Shown here: positions 17,772-27,303 of the stretch, piece by piece
How positions within the stretch are numbered: position 1 is the stretch's first letter
How the letters are laid out: each line of letters opens with the position of its first letter
Assembly: GCA_963974215.1 (NCBI GenBank)
Contig: CAXBBL010000003.1
Span: 124,001-188,000, forward strand
DNA from: Croceimicrobium sp963974215
GTDB taxonomy: Bacteria > Bacteroidota > Bacteroidia > Flavobacteriales > Schleiferiaceae
Length of the DNA: 64,000 nucleotides
Reading direction: 5' to 3'
Translations under genes and position numbers: made by a program
Notes under the pieces: generated by a model
Database searches by the model: none
Seen by the model: only the letters and a program-made list of their open reading frames with translations
Told to the model about the DNA's origin: nothing

Positions 17772-18815
17772 CTATTCGAACGAATTCCAACCTTGGGCAC
17801 TAAGCGGAATGTATTTTCCATCTCGGGTAACCAGATTTTTCTCATTGGTATCACTTAACATGTGGCCTATTACGCTAAGGTGCGGATTGCCTTTAATCTT
17901 ATCGTGATCTTTTAAAGGAATGGTGAAAAGAAGCTCATAGTCTTCGCCCCCATTTAAAGCTACTGTGGTCGCATTAAGCTTAAACTCTTCCGCTAATTTA
18001 AATACCGTAGGGTCGATGGGGATTTTCTCTTCGTACAATTGAATGCCCAATTGTGAGCTTTCGCAAAGGTGCAAGGCTTCCGAACTTAGGCCGTCGGAAA
18101 TATCAATCATCGATGTTGGTTTAACGCCCAATTTGTGCAGTAATTCGGGAATGTCTTTGCGCGCTTCGGGTTTCAGCTGACGTTCTAAAACGTATTCGTT
18201 TCCACCGAGCTCTGGCTGAATATCGGGATTTTCTTTAAAAACTCTTTTTTCGCGTTCTAAAATTTGCAATCCCATATAAGCGCCGCCTAAATCGCCAGTT
18301 ACTACCACAAGATCCTTATCCTTGGCGCCAGAGCGTAAAACTTCTTGACCTTCTTCTACTTCGCCAATTGCCGTGATGCTAATGGTTAATCCAGAGTAAG
18401 AAGAAGTGGTATCGCCTCCTACTAAATCTACCTCATACACTTGGCAGGCCTTGCGAATTCCTTCGTAAATTTTGTCGAGATACTCAATACCAAAGCGATT
18501 GCTAATGGCGAGGTTTACGGTAATTTGGGTAGGACGGCCATTCATGGCATAAATGTCTGAAAGGTTTACTACCACTGCTTTATAGCCAAGGTGTTGTGGT
18601 GGCATATAGCTTAAGTCGAAATGCACGCCTTCTACCAACATATCGGTGCTTACTAAAACGCGACCGCTTAAAAATTCCAAAATAGCCGCGTCATCGCCAA
18701 TGCCTTTTATACTGGAGGATTGGTTGAGCGGGAAGTTTTGCGTTAATCGCTTAATTAAGCCAAACTCGCCGATTTTTTCTAAGCTGGTAAACTCTTCTTC
18801 TCTTTCTTCTGCCAT
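17772..18815 (-). CDS. thiL: Thiamine-monophosphate kinase
   Basis: Phosphorylates thiamine monophosphate to the active cofactor thiamine diphosphate. The 347-residue protein belongs to the PurM-like ATP-binding fold. Seen: SIKGIGDDAAILEF and VSTDMLVEGVHFD near the N-terminus, GGDTTSSYSGLTISITAIG, VTGDLGGAYMGL, and MIDISDGLSSEALH plus NGGEDYELLFT. These Asp-rich loops bind Mg-ATP. No other thiamine genes lie nearby. The Glu-rich N-terminus (MAEEREEEFTSLEKIGEFGLI) is usual in this phylum. Confidence 0.94.
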   Translation of the reverse strand: MAEEREEEFTSLEKIGEFGLIKRLTQNFPLNQSSSIKGIGDDAAILEFLSGRVLVSTDMLVEGVHFDLSYMPPQHLGYKAVVVNLSDIYAMNGRPTQITVNLAISNRFGIEYLDKIYEGIRKACQVYEVDLVGGDTTSSYSGLTISITAIGEVEEGQEVLRSGAKDKDLVVVTGDLGGAYMGLQILEREKRVFKENPDIQPELGGNEYVLERQLKPEARKDIPELLHKLGVKPTSMIDISDGLSSEALHLCESSQLGIQLYEEKIPIDPTVFKLAEEFKLNATTVALNGGEDYELLFTIPLKDHDKIKGNPHLSVIGHMLSDTNEKNLVTRDGKYIPLSAQGWNSFE

Positions 18816-18910
18816 TTTGCAAAAGTAGCCAAATAAGCCTGTTTTTATTCGGCTTCAAGAAAGGATTTGCAATCAAGTTTTGGCCAAGGCTTAAGCGAGC
18901 AAAGTGGCGT

Positions 18911-20332
18911 TTATCTGCTTAGCGTTAAATTTTGTTTGAGTTCTTTTCCTTGATATTGCACCGTGTAAAAATAACTACCGCTAGGGCAGTCTATCCCTTG
19001 ATGTTTTCCATCCCAAACGTAAGGTGCAGCGGTTTTCAAGACCAGAATTTGACCCCAGCGATTAAAGATTGTCAGCTTAAAATCGGGAATTTTATCGGCC
19101 TCATTTATATAGAAAAGGTCATTAAACCCATCTCCATTCGGGCTGAAAATATTGGGGAGAATTAAATTGACATCAAGGTCATTAGCGGGAATGAATACCC
19201 ACTTGGTAATGGTATCTCGGCAACCACGACCATTGGTTAGGACAAGAGTTACTTCATATTCACCAGGTGATAAGAAATGGTGAGTGATGGAGCTGTCACC
19301 GCTTAACTGACTTCTGCCATCACCAAAAGACCATTCGGCGTTGAAGCCTGGATTATCGTGATAAAAGCCCACACTGCTCGAATCTTCGCTCAGATATTCG
19401 AAATCGAAATCTGCATTAAAAATATCGCCGCTAATGCTGACGGTGATAAGTGAATCGCAGCTTGCACTTGATGATTTTAAAAAACTAAAGCTCGTATCGG
19501 CTGGGAAATATTGATTATTAAGAAAGATCGAGTCATAAGCGCAAATCGTATAATTTCGGTTTGCACTTGGGCTTGCCTTATAGCTAAGATTTACTGAATT
19601 TATGGTAAAACATCCATTAGCCATTGATACAGTATCGTTATAGATTCCGGCTTGTTTTTCCCATCGACTGTTAATTAAAACACTATCACCAGGGCAGATA
19701 CGAAGATTAGTACTGCTTCCAATATTATAAGGGCTGTAATTGTTGCCAGGAAGAAGGCAGTTAGGGGAGGAAACAATAAAGCCTGTCATGTTGGTGTTAG
19801 CGCTACTGGGCCAGCTATTGGCAGAATTTCCATCGGTGGAGGTATAGCGCGTACAATTGCCATTTTCTCTCACCAGTTTATTCCATTTTAAGGCGCGTGA
19901 AACACCTCCTACTTTATTTTTGACCGCTGTTCCGTGCAGTCCAATCATGTCTACAAAATTGTTTCCATTTCCCAGCGTAAGTGCGATGCAGTCATCGTCG
20001 TTTACCCCATTAGAGTTAAAGGATTGATTGCTGAAACATGCCTGGAAGTCGCTGCTCGCTTGATTATTAATGGCGTTGCTAATAATGGTTGAGTTGCCAG
20101 CTGCTAAGATTCCGCTTAATTGGTCGCTGCTGCTAGATGAGTTATTACTACCATTATAAACCTGCACATAGTAATTGCTGAGGTTGATGCTGCTATTGGT
20201 GGGGTTGTAGATTTTAATTGCCCAACCAGCACCAGGATTCCAATCAACGTACTCTGTTATTATCAGATCATTTAGTTGTGCTTGTAAAGAGAAGCTAAAT
20301 AAAAGGATTACTAGAAGTAAGTGACGCATCAT
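18911..20332 (-). CDS. Secreted lamin-tail/PKD protein with T9SS type B sorting domain
   Basis: About 473 residues from the ATG at 20332 (MMRHLLLVILLFSFSLQAQ, a signal peptide). After it comes a lamin-tail-like domain (LNDLIITEYVDWNPGAGWAI to about residue 190), a Cys-rich linker, and a PKD domain (EWSFGDGRSQLSGDSSITHH, LVLTNGRGCRDTI). The last 85 residues are a gliding-motility-associated type B domain (LPNIFSPNGDGFNDLF, FNRWGQIL, PSGSYFYTV). Type B substrates are secreted by T9SS and stay at the cell surface. A TAACTTTG box on the minus strand (20351-20358) suits its promoter and argues against the longer frame from 20353. Confidence 0.85.
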   Translation of the reverse strand: MMRHLLLVILLFSFSLQAQLNDLIITEYVDWNPGAGWAIKIYNPTNSSINLSNYYVQVYNGSNNSSSSSDQLSGILAAGNSTIISNAINNQASSDFQACFSNQSFNSNGVNDDDCIALTLGNGNNFVDMIGLHGTAVKNKVGGVSRALKWNKLVRENGNCTRYTSTDGNSANSWPSSANTNMTGFIVSSPNCLLPGNNYSPYNIGSSTNLRICPGDSVLINSRWEKQAGIYNDTVSMANGCFTINSVNLSYKASPSANRNYTICAYDSIFLNNQYFPADTSFSFLKSSSASCDSLITVSISGDIFNADFDFEYLSEDSSSVGFYHDNPGFNAEWSFGDGRSQLSGDSSITHHFLSPGEYEVTLVLTNGRGCRDTITKWVFIPANDLDVNLILPNIFSPNGDGFNDLFYINEADKIPDFKLTIFNRWGQILVLKTAAPYVWDGKHQGIDCPSGSYFYTVQYQGKELKQNLTLSR

Positions 20333-20769
20333 GGTTTTTATTCGAAGCGGCAAAGTTAATCCGCTAAGGTTAAGAGGATATTAATTATCGATAGTAGCGT
20401 TGGAAATCGGCGGCAGAGAACCTTTTAACCGGAGCTTGACGCAGCATTACATCCTCGTACTTTCGCGTTCATTGGAAAGAACTTGTAAGCCTCATGTAAA
20501 AAGCGTTTTGTGCCGCCTTAGCCCTTTAAAATACCTAGTATTTTTTGGGGCTTGCGGCCTAATTTTACAACAAGCGCAGGGTTTTAGTAAACGATATATT
20601 TTGGCGGCTAATATTATAGGTTCGTATTAAAAGGAGTGGATTGTTATTCACCCTTCCTGAAATCAATTCTTAAGATATTGCTTAGCTATCAGAATAATGA
20701 CGCTGTCTATTTTTTAAAGAATTGCGATTGCTTACCTTTGCATTAATTTTGACTAAATCTAAATAGCGT
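20333..20769. other. Intergenic region upstream of the SUF operon
   Basis: Divergent promoter region of 437 bases. A long AT-rich hairpin centred on 20536 (AAAATAC 20528-20534 with GTATTTT 20538-20544, extended by GCCC and GGGC) is followed by T residues inside its 3' arm. A 76-codon frame opening at TTG 20400 crosses it but looks non-coding. No SRP RNA, tmRNA or tRNA signature was recognised. Confidence 0.4.
20733..20740 (+). promoter_or_regulatory. -7 element of the SUF operon
   Basis: TACCTTTG is an exact TAnnTTTG match 30 bases before the ATG at 20770. No TTG lies at the 19-base spacing (TTT is found instead), so a weaker or regulated promoter is possible. Confidence 0.55.
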
Positions 20770-21099
20770 ATGATTAAGGTTTCGGATACGGCCAGAAAGC
20801 GCTTGGAAAGCCTTCTTGGCGAAAGCGGAAAAGCGTTAGAAAATACATATATAAGGGTAGGAGTGGATAGTGGCGGTTGCAGCGGTTTATCCTACAAACT
20901 TGATTTCGATTCAGAAATGAAGGAAAGTGATAAACTTTTTGAGGATCAAGATGTAAAGATAGTGGTAGATAAGAAGAGTTTTTTATACTTAATCGGTACT
21001 ACCCTCGAATACAGCGGCGGGCTAAATGGTAAAGGATTCTCCTTTAACAATCCTAACGCATCACGCACCTGCGGCTGCGGCGAAAGCTTCGCGGTTTAA
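20770..21099 (+). CDS. sufA: Iron-sulfur assembly A-type carrier
   Basis: A-type (HesB/IscA) carrier of 109 residues that accepts clusters from the SufBCD scaffold and passes them to targets. The three ligand cysteines are in SGGCSGLSY and at the end in RTCGCGESF. The family length is 105-120. First gene of the SUF operon; sufB starts 16 bases after the stop. It could equally be called ErpA or IscA by homology; the SUF context favours sufA. Confidence 0.92.
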   Translation: MIKVSDTARKRLESLLGESGKALENTYIRVGVDSGGCSGLSYKLDFDSEMKESDKLFEDQDVKIVVDKKSFLYLIGTTLEYSGGLNGKGFSFNNPNASRTCGCGESFAV

Positions 21100-21115
21100 T
21101 TTTTTAAATCTCATT

Positions 21116-22558
21116 ATGAAAACAGAAGAGAGTTATCTAGATGAAGTTACCGCTTCGGAATATAAATATGGTTTTTACACGGACATTGAATCGGATAAAG
21201 TTCCGGCAGGATTAAGCGAAGATGTAATTCGTATTATCTCTGCCAAAAAGGGCGAACCGGAATGGATGACCGACTGGAGGCTAGATGCTTACAAACAGTT
21301 TTTGAAAATGACTGAACCCGATTGGGCGAACGTTTCATATGCTAAACCTGATTTGCAGGCTATTTCGTTTTATTCCGCACCAAAGCGTAAGAAGGAATTG
21401 GAAAGCCTCGATGAGGTGGATCCCGAATTATTGAAAACCTTCGAGAAATTAGGAATTTCCCTCGATGAGCAAAAACGTCTTTCGGGCGTAGCCATGGATG
21501 TGGTGGTAGATTCCATCTCGGTTAAAACCACCTTCCGCGAAAAGCTGGGAGAAATGGGCATTATCTTTTGCTCTATTTCAGATGCTATTAAGGAGTATCC
21601 GGAATTGGTGAAAAAATACCTCGGTACAGTCGTACCCAGAAGCGATAATTATTATGCAGCGCTAAATTCTGCCGTGTTTACCGACGGTAGTTTCTGCTAT
21701 ATCCCAAAAGGGGTGCGTTGCCCTATGGAATTAAGTACCTACTTCCGTATTAACGAAGCGGGAACAGGGCAGTTTGAGCGTACCTTATTAATTGCCGATG
21801 AAGGTAGCTATGTTTCTTATTTAGAGGGTTGTACTGCTCCAATGCGCGATGAGAATCAATTGCATGCGGCCGTAGTAGAACTAGTGGCTTTAGACGATGC
21901 CGAGATAAAATACTCTACCGTACAAAACTGGTACCCTGGCGATAAAAACGGCAAGGGTGGTGTTTTCAATTTTGTGACGAAAAGAGGCATCTGCGAACGC
22001 AATGCTAAAATCTCGTGGACCCAGGTAGAAACCGGTTCTGCGGTAACCTGGAAATACCCATCTTGTATCTTAAAAGGGGAAAATTCCGTCGGTGAATTTT
22101 ACTCGGTGGCGGTAACGAATAATTATCAGCAAGCCGATACGGGAACCAAAATGATACACCTCGGTAAAAACACCAAGAGTACCATTATTAGTAAGGGGAT
22201 TTGTGCCGGAAAAAGTAATGGTAGCTATCGCGGATTAGTGAAAATTGGTCCCCGTGCTGAAAACGCGCGTAACTTCTCCCAATGCGATTCGCTTTTAATG
22301 GGCAGCAGTTGTGGTTCCCACACTTTTCCTTATATCGAAACACAAAACAAGAGTGCCAAAGTAGAGCATGAAGCGACTACCTCTAAAATAGGTGAAGACC
22401 AAATATTTTACTGTAAGCAAAGAGGTATCGGCGAAGAAGAAGCCATTGCCCTTATTGTAAATGGCTATTGTAAAGATGTATTAAATCAGTTACCCATGGA
22501 ATTTGCGGTAGAAGCGCAAAAGCTTCTCGCCATTAGTTTAGAGGGTTCAGTAGGTTAA
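21116..22558 (+). CDS. sufB: Fe-S cluster assembly scaffold SufB
   Basis: Core of the SufBC2D scaffold on which [4Fe-4S] clusters are built. The product is 480 residues from the ATG at 21116 (MKTEESYLDEVTASEYKYGF). A longer frame opening at 21026 overlaps sufA and is rejected. Conserved regions seen: VVPRSDNYYAALNSAVFTDGS, GTGQFERTLLIADEGSYVSYLEG with the C-T-A-P motif, KNTKSTIISKGI, and the C-terminal HEATTSKIGEDQIFYCKQRG. It is followed by sufC after 19 bases. Confidence 0.97.
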   Translation: MKTEESYLDEVTASEYKYGFYTDIESDKVPAGLSEDVIRIISAKKGEPEWMTDWRLDAYKQFLKMTEPDWANVSYAKPDLQAISFYSAPKRKKELESLDEVDPELLKTFEKLGISLDEQKRLSGVAMDVVVDSISVKTTFREKLGEMGIIFCSISDAIKEYPELVKKYLGTVVPRSDNYYAALNSAVFTDGSFCYIPKGVRCPMELSTYFRINEAGTGQFERTLLIADEGSYVSYLEGCTAPMRDENQLHAAVVELVALDDAEIKYSTVQNWYPGDKNGKGGVFNFVTKRGICERNAKISWTQVETGSAVTWKYPSCILKGENSVGEFYSVAVTNNYQQADTGTKMIHLGKNTKSTIISKGICAGKSNGSYRGLVKIGPRAENARNFSQCDSLLMGSSCGSHTFPYIETQNKSAKVEHEATTSKIGEDQIFYCKQRGIGEEEAIALIVNGYCKDVLNQLPMEFAVEAQKLLAISLEGSVG

Positions 22559-22577
22559 GAATTGTAGAAATAAAGCT

Positions 22578-23330
22578 ATGTTAAAAATAACTAATCTCCA
22601 CGCTAATATTGGAGATAAAGAGATTTTAAAAGGAATAAATTTAGAGGTTAAACCCGGTGAAATTCACGCGATTATGGGGCCCAATGGCTCGGGGAAAAGT
22701 ACCTTATCGTCGGTAATTGCCGGTCGTGAAGACTACGAAATAACCGCCGGTCATATCGATTTTGAAGGCGAGGATTTAAGTGACTTGGATGCCGACGAAA
22801 GAGCACACAAGGGTATCTTTTTGTCCTTCCAATATCCAGTAGAAATTCCAGGTGTAACGGTTACCAATTTTATTAAAACCGCGATTAACGAAACACGCAA
22901 GGCTCGTGGTCAAGAACCAATGCCCGCCAACATTATGCTCAAGCAGATGCGCGAGAAAATGGGCCTCTTGGAAATAGATAGCGCCTTTTTAAGTCGCTCT
23001 TTAAACACCGGTTTTTCGGGTGGTGAAAAGAAACGCAACGAGATTTTCCAAATGGCGATGCTGGAACCCAAATTGGCGATCCTCGATGAAACAGATTCTG
23101 GTTTGGATATCGATGCGCTTCGCATTGTATCGAATGGTGTAAATAAACTGAAAAGTGAGAAGAATGCGATTATCGTTATTACCCACTATCAGCGACTTCT
23201 AGAATATATTGTGCCCGATTTTGTACATGTATTGCACCAAGGGAGAATAGTAAAAAGTGGCGACAAAAGTCTCGCGCATGAATTGGAGTCTAAAGGTTAC
23301 GATTGGTTGAAGGAAGAAGCAGCCCTTTAA
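22578..23330 (+). CDS. sufC: Fe-S cluster assembly ATPase SufC
   Basis: ABC-type ATPase of the SufBC2D complex, 250 residues as usual. Walker A is GPNGSGKST, the signature is FSGGEKKRNEI, Walker B is LAILDETDSGLD, and the switch His is in VITHYQRLL. The SGGEKKRNEI form is diagnostic for SufC rather than transport ATPases. Located between sufB and sufD in the operon. Confidence 0.97.
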   Translation: MLKITNLHANIGDKEILKGINLEVKPGEIHAIMGPNGSGKSTLSSVIAGREDYEITAGHIDFEGEDLSDLDADERAHKGIFLSFQYPVEIPGVTVTNFIKTAINETRKARGQEPMPANIMLKQMREKMGLLEIDSAFLSRSLNTGFSGGEKKRNEIFQMAMLEPKLAILDETDSGLDIDALRIVSNGVNKLKSEKNAIIVITHYQRLLEYIVPDFVHVLHQGRIVKSGDKSLAHELESKGYDWLKEEAAL

Positions 23331-23356
23331 GTCGAATTGCTAAAAATTGATTTAAA

Positions 23357-24676
23357 ATGGAGGCATTAAAAGATAAATTAGAATCGTCTTTCCTCGTTCT
23401 TGAAAACGAGTTAAACGGTCAGGCACAAAGTGCCGTGCACGCGCTACGCCGAGAAGCGTTTCAGCGCTTTTTGCAGATGGGTTTTCCTAGTAAGCGTCAC
23501 GAAGAATGGCGCTACACGAACCTAAAACCCATCTTAAAACCCGATTACCGCATCTTCCCAAAGGAAGACACTTCGGTAGAGTTTAAGGATATCAAACGCT
23601 TTTTTCTAAGCGATCAAGACACTTACAAATTGGTTTTTGTAGATGGCGTTTACAGCTCTTGGTTAAGCGAAACTACCCATCAGGGTTTTGATGTTTGCAC
23701 CTTTAGTAATATGCTGCACAAGTACAAGGATGTAAGCGATGAGTATTTTGCGAAAGCTTTACCGAAAGACGAGGCTCTTGCGGCAGTGAATACGGCCTTT
23801 GCTAAGGAAGGCGCCTTTATTCGCATCAAAAAGAATATTACGGCCGACAAGCCAGTAGAACTTCTTTTTGTAAGTACCGATCACGGTCATGAAATAATGA
23901 CCCAACCGCGCAACTTAGTGGTGGTGGAAGAAAATGCGGAGGTAACTATAATTGAGCGTCACCAGAGTTTAAGTGAAAGCGCGGTATTAACCAATACGGC
24001 TACCGAAATTTTCGCATTACGCTCCTCGCGTCTCAATTATTATAAAATTCAAAACGATAATGATACCGCTTCATTAATTGACAGTACTAGCATTAAGCAG
24101 TACCGCAATTCGAGTGTTAATTTGGGTACTTTCTCTTTTGGAAATAAATTCGTTCGCAACAATCTCAACTTCTTTTTAGAGGAAGAGCATACCGAAAGTA
24201 CGCTAGATGGAATTACTATTATTAGCGATGGGCAAACGGTAGATCACCATACTTTGGTAGATCACAAGGTGCCTAATTGCTATAGCGATGAAATGTATAA
24301 GGGTATTTATGATGGCAATGCCAAAGGTGTTTTTAACGGTAAGGTAATGGTGCATCCTCATGCGCAAAAAACCAACGCTTTCCAGCAAAATAACAATGTA
24401 TTGCTAACCGATAAAGCTTCGATTGACACCAAGCCTCAGTTGGAAATTTATGCCGACGACGTAAAGTGCTCACACGGCTGTACCATAGGTCAGCTTGATG
24501 ATGAAGCCTTGTTTTATATGATGAGTAGAGGTATTCCTGAGAAAGAAGGAAAGGCCCTATTATTATATGCCTTTGCTAATGATGCTTTGCGGAATGTAAA
24601 ATTACCGGCTCTGCGTAAGCGCCTGAATAAACAAATTGCCAATAAGCTAAATGTTAACCTCGATTTCGAATTATAA
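23357..24676 (+). CDS. sufD: Fe-S cluster assembly protein SufD
   Basis: SufB-like partner in the SufBC2D scaffold, 439 residues. The N-terminus has the family signature PSKRHEEWRYTNLKPIL. The beta-helix middle includes HHTLVDHKVPNCYSDEMYKG and VHPHAQKTNAFQQNNN, and the C-terminal region has CSHGCTIGQLDDEALFYMMSRG, which holds the conserved His and Cys residues. Spaced 26 bases from sufC. Confidence 0.97.
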   Translation: MEALKDKLESSFLVLENELNGQAQSAVHALRREAFQRFLQMGFPSKRHEEWRYTNLKPILKPDYRIFPKEDTSVEFKDIKRFFLSDQDTYKLVFVDGVYSSWLSETTHQGFDVCTFSNMLHKYKDVSDEYFAKALPKDEALAAVNTAFAKEGAFIRIKKNITADKPVELLFVSTDHGHEIMTQPRNLVVVEENAEVTIIERHQSLSESAVLTNTATEIFALRSSRLNYYKIQNDNDTASLIDSTSIKQYRNSSVNLGTFSFGNKFVRNNLNFFLEEEHTESTLDGITIISDGQTVDHHTLVDHKVPNCYSDEMYKGIYDGNAKGVFNGKVMVHPHAQKTNAFQQNNNVLLTDKASIDTKPQLEIYADDVKCSHGCTIGQLDDEALFYMMSRGIPEKEGKALLLYAFANDALRNVKLPALRKRLNKQIANKLNVNLDFEL

Positions 24677-24721
24677 TTTTTAGAATTCAATATTTTTTTA
24701 GCTCTGTAGCCCTATAAATTT

Positions 24722-25942
24722 ATGCTTGATATTCAGTCTATTCGTGCGCATTTTCCCATTTTAAATCAAGAGGTAAACGGAAAGCCTTTGGTTTATTTTG
24801 ATAATGCCGCAACTACGCAAAAGCCGCTTAAGGTTATTGAAGGAGTAGATTCCTATTATCGAACCATAAATAGTAATGTACATCGCGGCGTTCACCATCT
24901 GAGTGGCTTGGCTACCGATGCCATGGAGGGAGCGCGTGCTAAAGTTCAGCGGCATATTAATGCGGCGAAATTGCAAGAAGTCATTTTCACCAAAGGAACG
25001 ACCGACGGTATAAACTTGCTTACCAGTTCTTTAGCGAAGGGCTTAGTTAAAGAAGGGGACGAAATAATTATTTCACATCTCGAGCACCATAGCAATATTG
25101 TTCCTTGGCAAATGTTGTGCGAGCAAACCGGCGCTCTTTTAAAGGTCATCCCTATTAATGGTAAGGGCGAGCTTTCGCTAGATGCGTATAAAAGTTTATT
25201 GTCTGTCAAAACCAAATGGGTAGCGGTGAATCATATTTCCAATGCTTTGGGGACCATCAATCCCGTAAAGGAAATGATTGCTACGGCCCACGAAGTAGGA
25301 GCCAAGGTTTTAATTGATGGAGCTCAGGCTGCGCCGCACTTACAAATTGACGTGCAGGATCTAGATGTCGATATCTATGTTTTAAGTGGTCACAAACTTT
25401 TCGGTCCTACCGGCATCGGAGTTTTATACGGCAAAGAAGATTTACTGAATGAATTACCTCCTTATCAGGGGGGCGGGGAAATGATTGCTGAGGTGACTTT
25501 CGAGAAAACCACCTATGCTGCTTTACCCCATAAATTTGAAGCGGGTACTCCCAATATTGCTGGTGCCATTGGTTTGGGTTTGGCAGTTGATTATGTAAAC
25601 GAAATTGGTTTAGCCAACATATCTGCCTACGAGCAAGAGCTTTTAGAATATGCTACCCGAGAACTGAAGGCTAATTTCCCCAATCTTCGCATTTTTGGCG
25701 AAGCGGAACATAAAACCAGCGTAGTGTCTTTTTTAATAGGCGATATCCATCCTTACGATTTAGGAGTAATCCTCGATAAGTTAGGCGTGGCCATGCGTAC
25801 TGGGCACCATTGCACGCAGCCAATTATGCAGTACTTTAATATTCCCGGTACCTTAAGAGCAAGTTTTGCCTTTTACAATACCAAAACTGAAATAGACCAA
25901 ATGATTGCCGCTTTGCAAAAAGGCGTAGCAATGTTAAGTTAG
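24722..25942 (+). CDS. sufS: Cysteine desulfurase SufS
   Basis: PLP enzyme that takes sulfur from cysteine and passes it to SufE and SufB. The 406-residue protein has YFDNAATTQKP near the N-terminus, the PLP-binding Lys in LSGHKLFGPTGIG, and the persulfide Cys in MRTGHHCTQPIM, with the short loop of group II (SufS) enzymes. It lies 45 bases after sufD and 5 bases before the methyltransferase gene. Confidence 0.97.
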   Translation: MLDIQSIRAHFPILNQEVNGKPLVYFDNAATTQKPLKVIEGVDSYYRTINSNVHRGVHHLSGLATDAMEGARAKVQRHINAAKLQEVIFTKGTTDGINLLTSSLAKGLVKEGDEIIISHLEHHSNIVPWQMLCEQTGALLKVIPINGKGELSLDAYKSLLSVKTKWVAVNHISNALGTINPVKEMIATAHEVGAKVLIDGAQAAPHLQIDVQDLDVDIYVLSGHKLFGPTGIGVLYGKEDLLNELPPYQGGGEMIAEVTFEKTTYAALPHKFEAGTPNIAGAIGLGLAVDYVNEIGLANISAYEQELLEYATRELKANFPNLRIFGEAEHKTSVVSFLIGDIHPYDLGVILDKLGVAMRTGHHCTQPIMQYFNIPGTLRASFAFYNTKTEIDQMIAALQKGVAMLS

Positions 25943-25947
25943 AAGGC

Positions 25948-26865
25948 ATGAAAAAATGGGTGCTTAAGGCAATTATTCAAAAGTTGATTTCGTGGCTACC
26001 CAATAGCCATAAGGTGAACTTCTGGTTTCAAAAAAATATTTCCAAAGGCGTGCGCTTAAGCGACGAGTATTTTGGTGATAAACTCGTGCACGCCGAAGAC
26101 CATCTGAAGCATTTTAGAACGCATCTGCCGCAAGGCCAGTTTTGCAGCCTCGAATTAGGAACAGGTTGGTACCCAGTTGTTCCCATCGCCCTGTATTTAG
26201 CGGGCGCGAAAAACTGCACTAGCATCGACCTTAATCCTTTAATGACGAAGGAGTCTTTTGGGGAAACTATCGAGAAATATCAGGAATGGTTTAAGGCCGG
26301 TAAGTTGGAGCATTTAAAAGAGTACTTCTTGCCCGAGCGGATTAGCCAACTCAAAAAAATTAAAGTAGCCGATGCGTCCTATGAAACCTTATTGGTAATT
26401 TTTAATTTCGAATATCGGGTTGGGGATGCGCAAGATCTTCAGGATGAGGATGAAACCTATGATTTGATTCATAGCAATAATGTGTTTGAACACGTGCATG
26501 CCGGGGTCTTACGTAATATCTTAATTGAATTTAAAAGGGTGCTTAAACAAAATGGCCTGATGAGTCATTTTATTGATATGTCGGATCATTTTGCGCATCT
26601 CGATAATTCGATTACTATCTATAACTTCCTGCGCTTCAGTCCCGAGGCCTGGCAGCGAATAGATAATGATGTGCAGCCGCAAAACCGCTGGCGTTTAAGT
26701 GATTATGAAGAGTTGTACAAGCAGTTAGAGCTGCGCATTTCGGCCAAGGACCTACGCCCAGGAAGTATAGACGACTTAGAAAAAATTGAACTGGCTGATT
26801 GTTTCAGGACAAAAACCAAGGAGGATTTGGCGGTAAGCCATGTACACCTTGTAAATACGATTTAA
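25948..26865 (+). CDS. Class I SAM-dependent methyltransferase in the SUF operon
   Basis: A 305-residue predicted methyltransferase. The SAM-binding motif I is SLELGTGWYPVVPIALYL, the acidic residue after strand beta-2 is in CTSIDLNPL, and the later motif is YDLIHSNNVFEHVHAGVL, typical of methyltransferase_11/23 types. The substrate is unknown. It starts 5 bases after sufS and sufE starts 1 base after its stop, so it is firmly inside the operon. Methyltransferases are not part of the standard SUF set. Residues 180-305 carry extra helices (DMSDHFAHLDNSITIYNFLR) often seen with sugar or small-molecule substrates. Confidence 0.85.
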   Translation: MKKWVLKAIIQKLISWLPNSHKVNFWFQKNISKGVRLSDEYFGDKLVHAEDHLKHFRTHLPQGQFCSLELGTGWYPVVPIALYLAGAKNCTSIDLNPLMTKESFGETIEKYQEWFKAGKLEHLKEYFLPERISQLKKIKVADASYETLLVIFNFEYRVGDAQDLQDEDETYDLIHSNNVFEHVHAGVLRNILIEFKRVLKQNGLMSHFIDMSDHFAHLDNSITIYNFLRFSPEAWQRIDNDVQPQNRWRLSDYEELYKQLELRISAKDLRPGSIDDLEKIELADCFRTKTKEDLAVSHVHLVNTI

Positions 26866-26866
26866 G

Positions 26867-27292
26867 ATGGTAAGCATTAAGGAAGTACAAACAGAAATAG
26901 TTGACGAATTTGCGATGTTCGAAGATTGGATGCAGCGCTATGAGTACCTAATTGATTTAGGCAAGTCGCTCCCTATAATTGATGCGCAGTACAAAACGGA
27001 GGATAATATTATCAAAGGATGTCAGAGCCAAGTATGGCTGCATGCCGATGGTAATGCGAAGGCCATAAATTATACTGCCGATTCGGATGCGATTTTAACG
27101 AAAGGTTTGATTGCCTTATTAGTGCGTGTTTTTGATGGGCAAAAAGCAGAAGATATCGCTGCTGCAGATGTGTCCTTTATCGACCAAATTGGTTTAAAGG
27201 AGCACTTAAGTCCCACGCGAGCCAACGGCTTGTTAAGTATGATTAAACAAATGAAATTTTATGCGCTGGCTATGCAAGGCGCAAAAGCTTAA
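26867..27292 (+). CDS. sufE: Sulfur acceptor SufE
   Basis: Carries persulfide sulfur from SufS to the SufB scaffold. The 141-residue protein has the acceptor cysteine in NIIKGCQSQVWL and the N-terminal EFAMFEDWMQRYEYLIDLG typical of SufE. It starts immediately after the methyltransferase stop and precedes the DUF59 gene by 11 bases. Confidence 0.96.
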   Translation: MVSIKEVQTEIVDEFAMFEDWMQRYEYLIDLGKSLPIIDAQYKTEDNIIKGCQSQVWLHADGNAKAINYTADSDAILTKGLIALLVRVFDGQKAEDIAAADVSFIDQIGLKEHLSPTRANGLLSMIKQMKFYALAMQGAKA

Positions 27293-27303
27293 AATTGCCA
27301 AGG

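Noticed and set aside
20400..20630. A 76-codon plus-strand frame opening at TTG between the T9SS type B gene and sufA
   Set aside because: The translation has no family resemblance, the start is weak and it crosses a long hairpin; intergenic DNA is the simpler reading.
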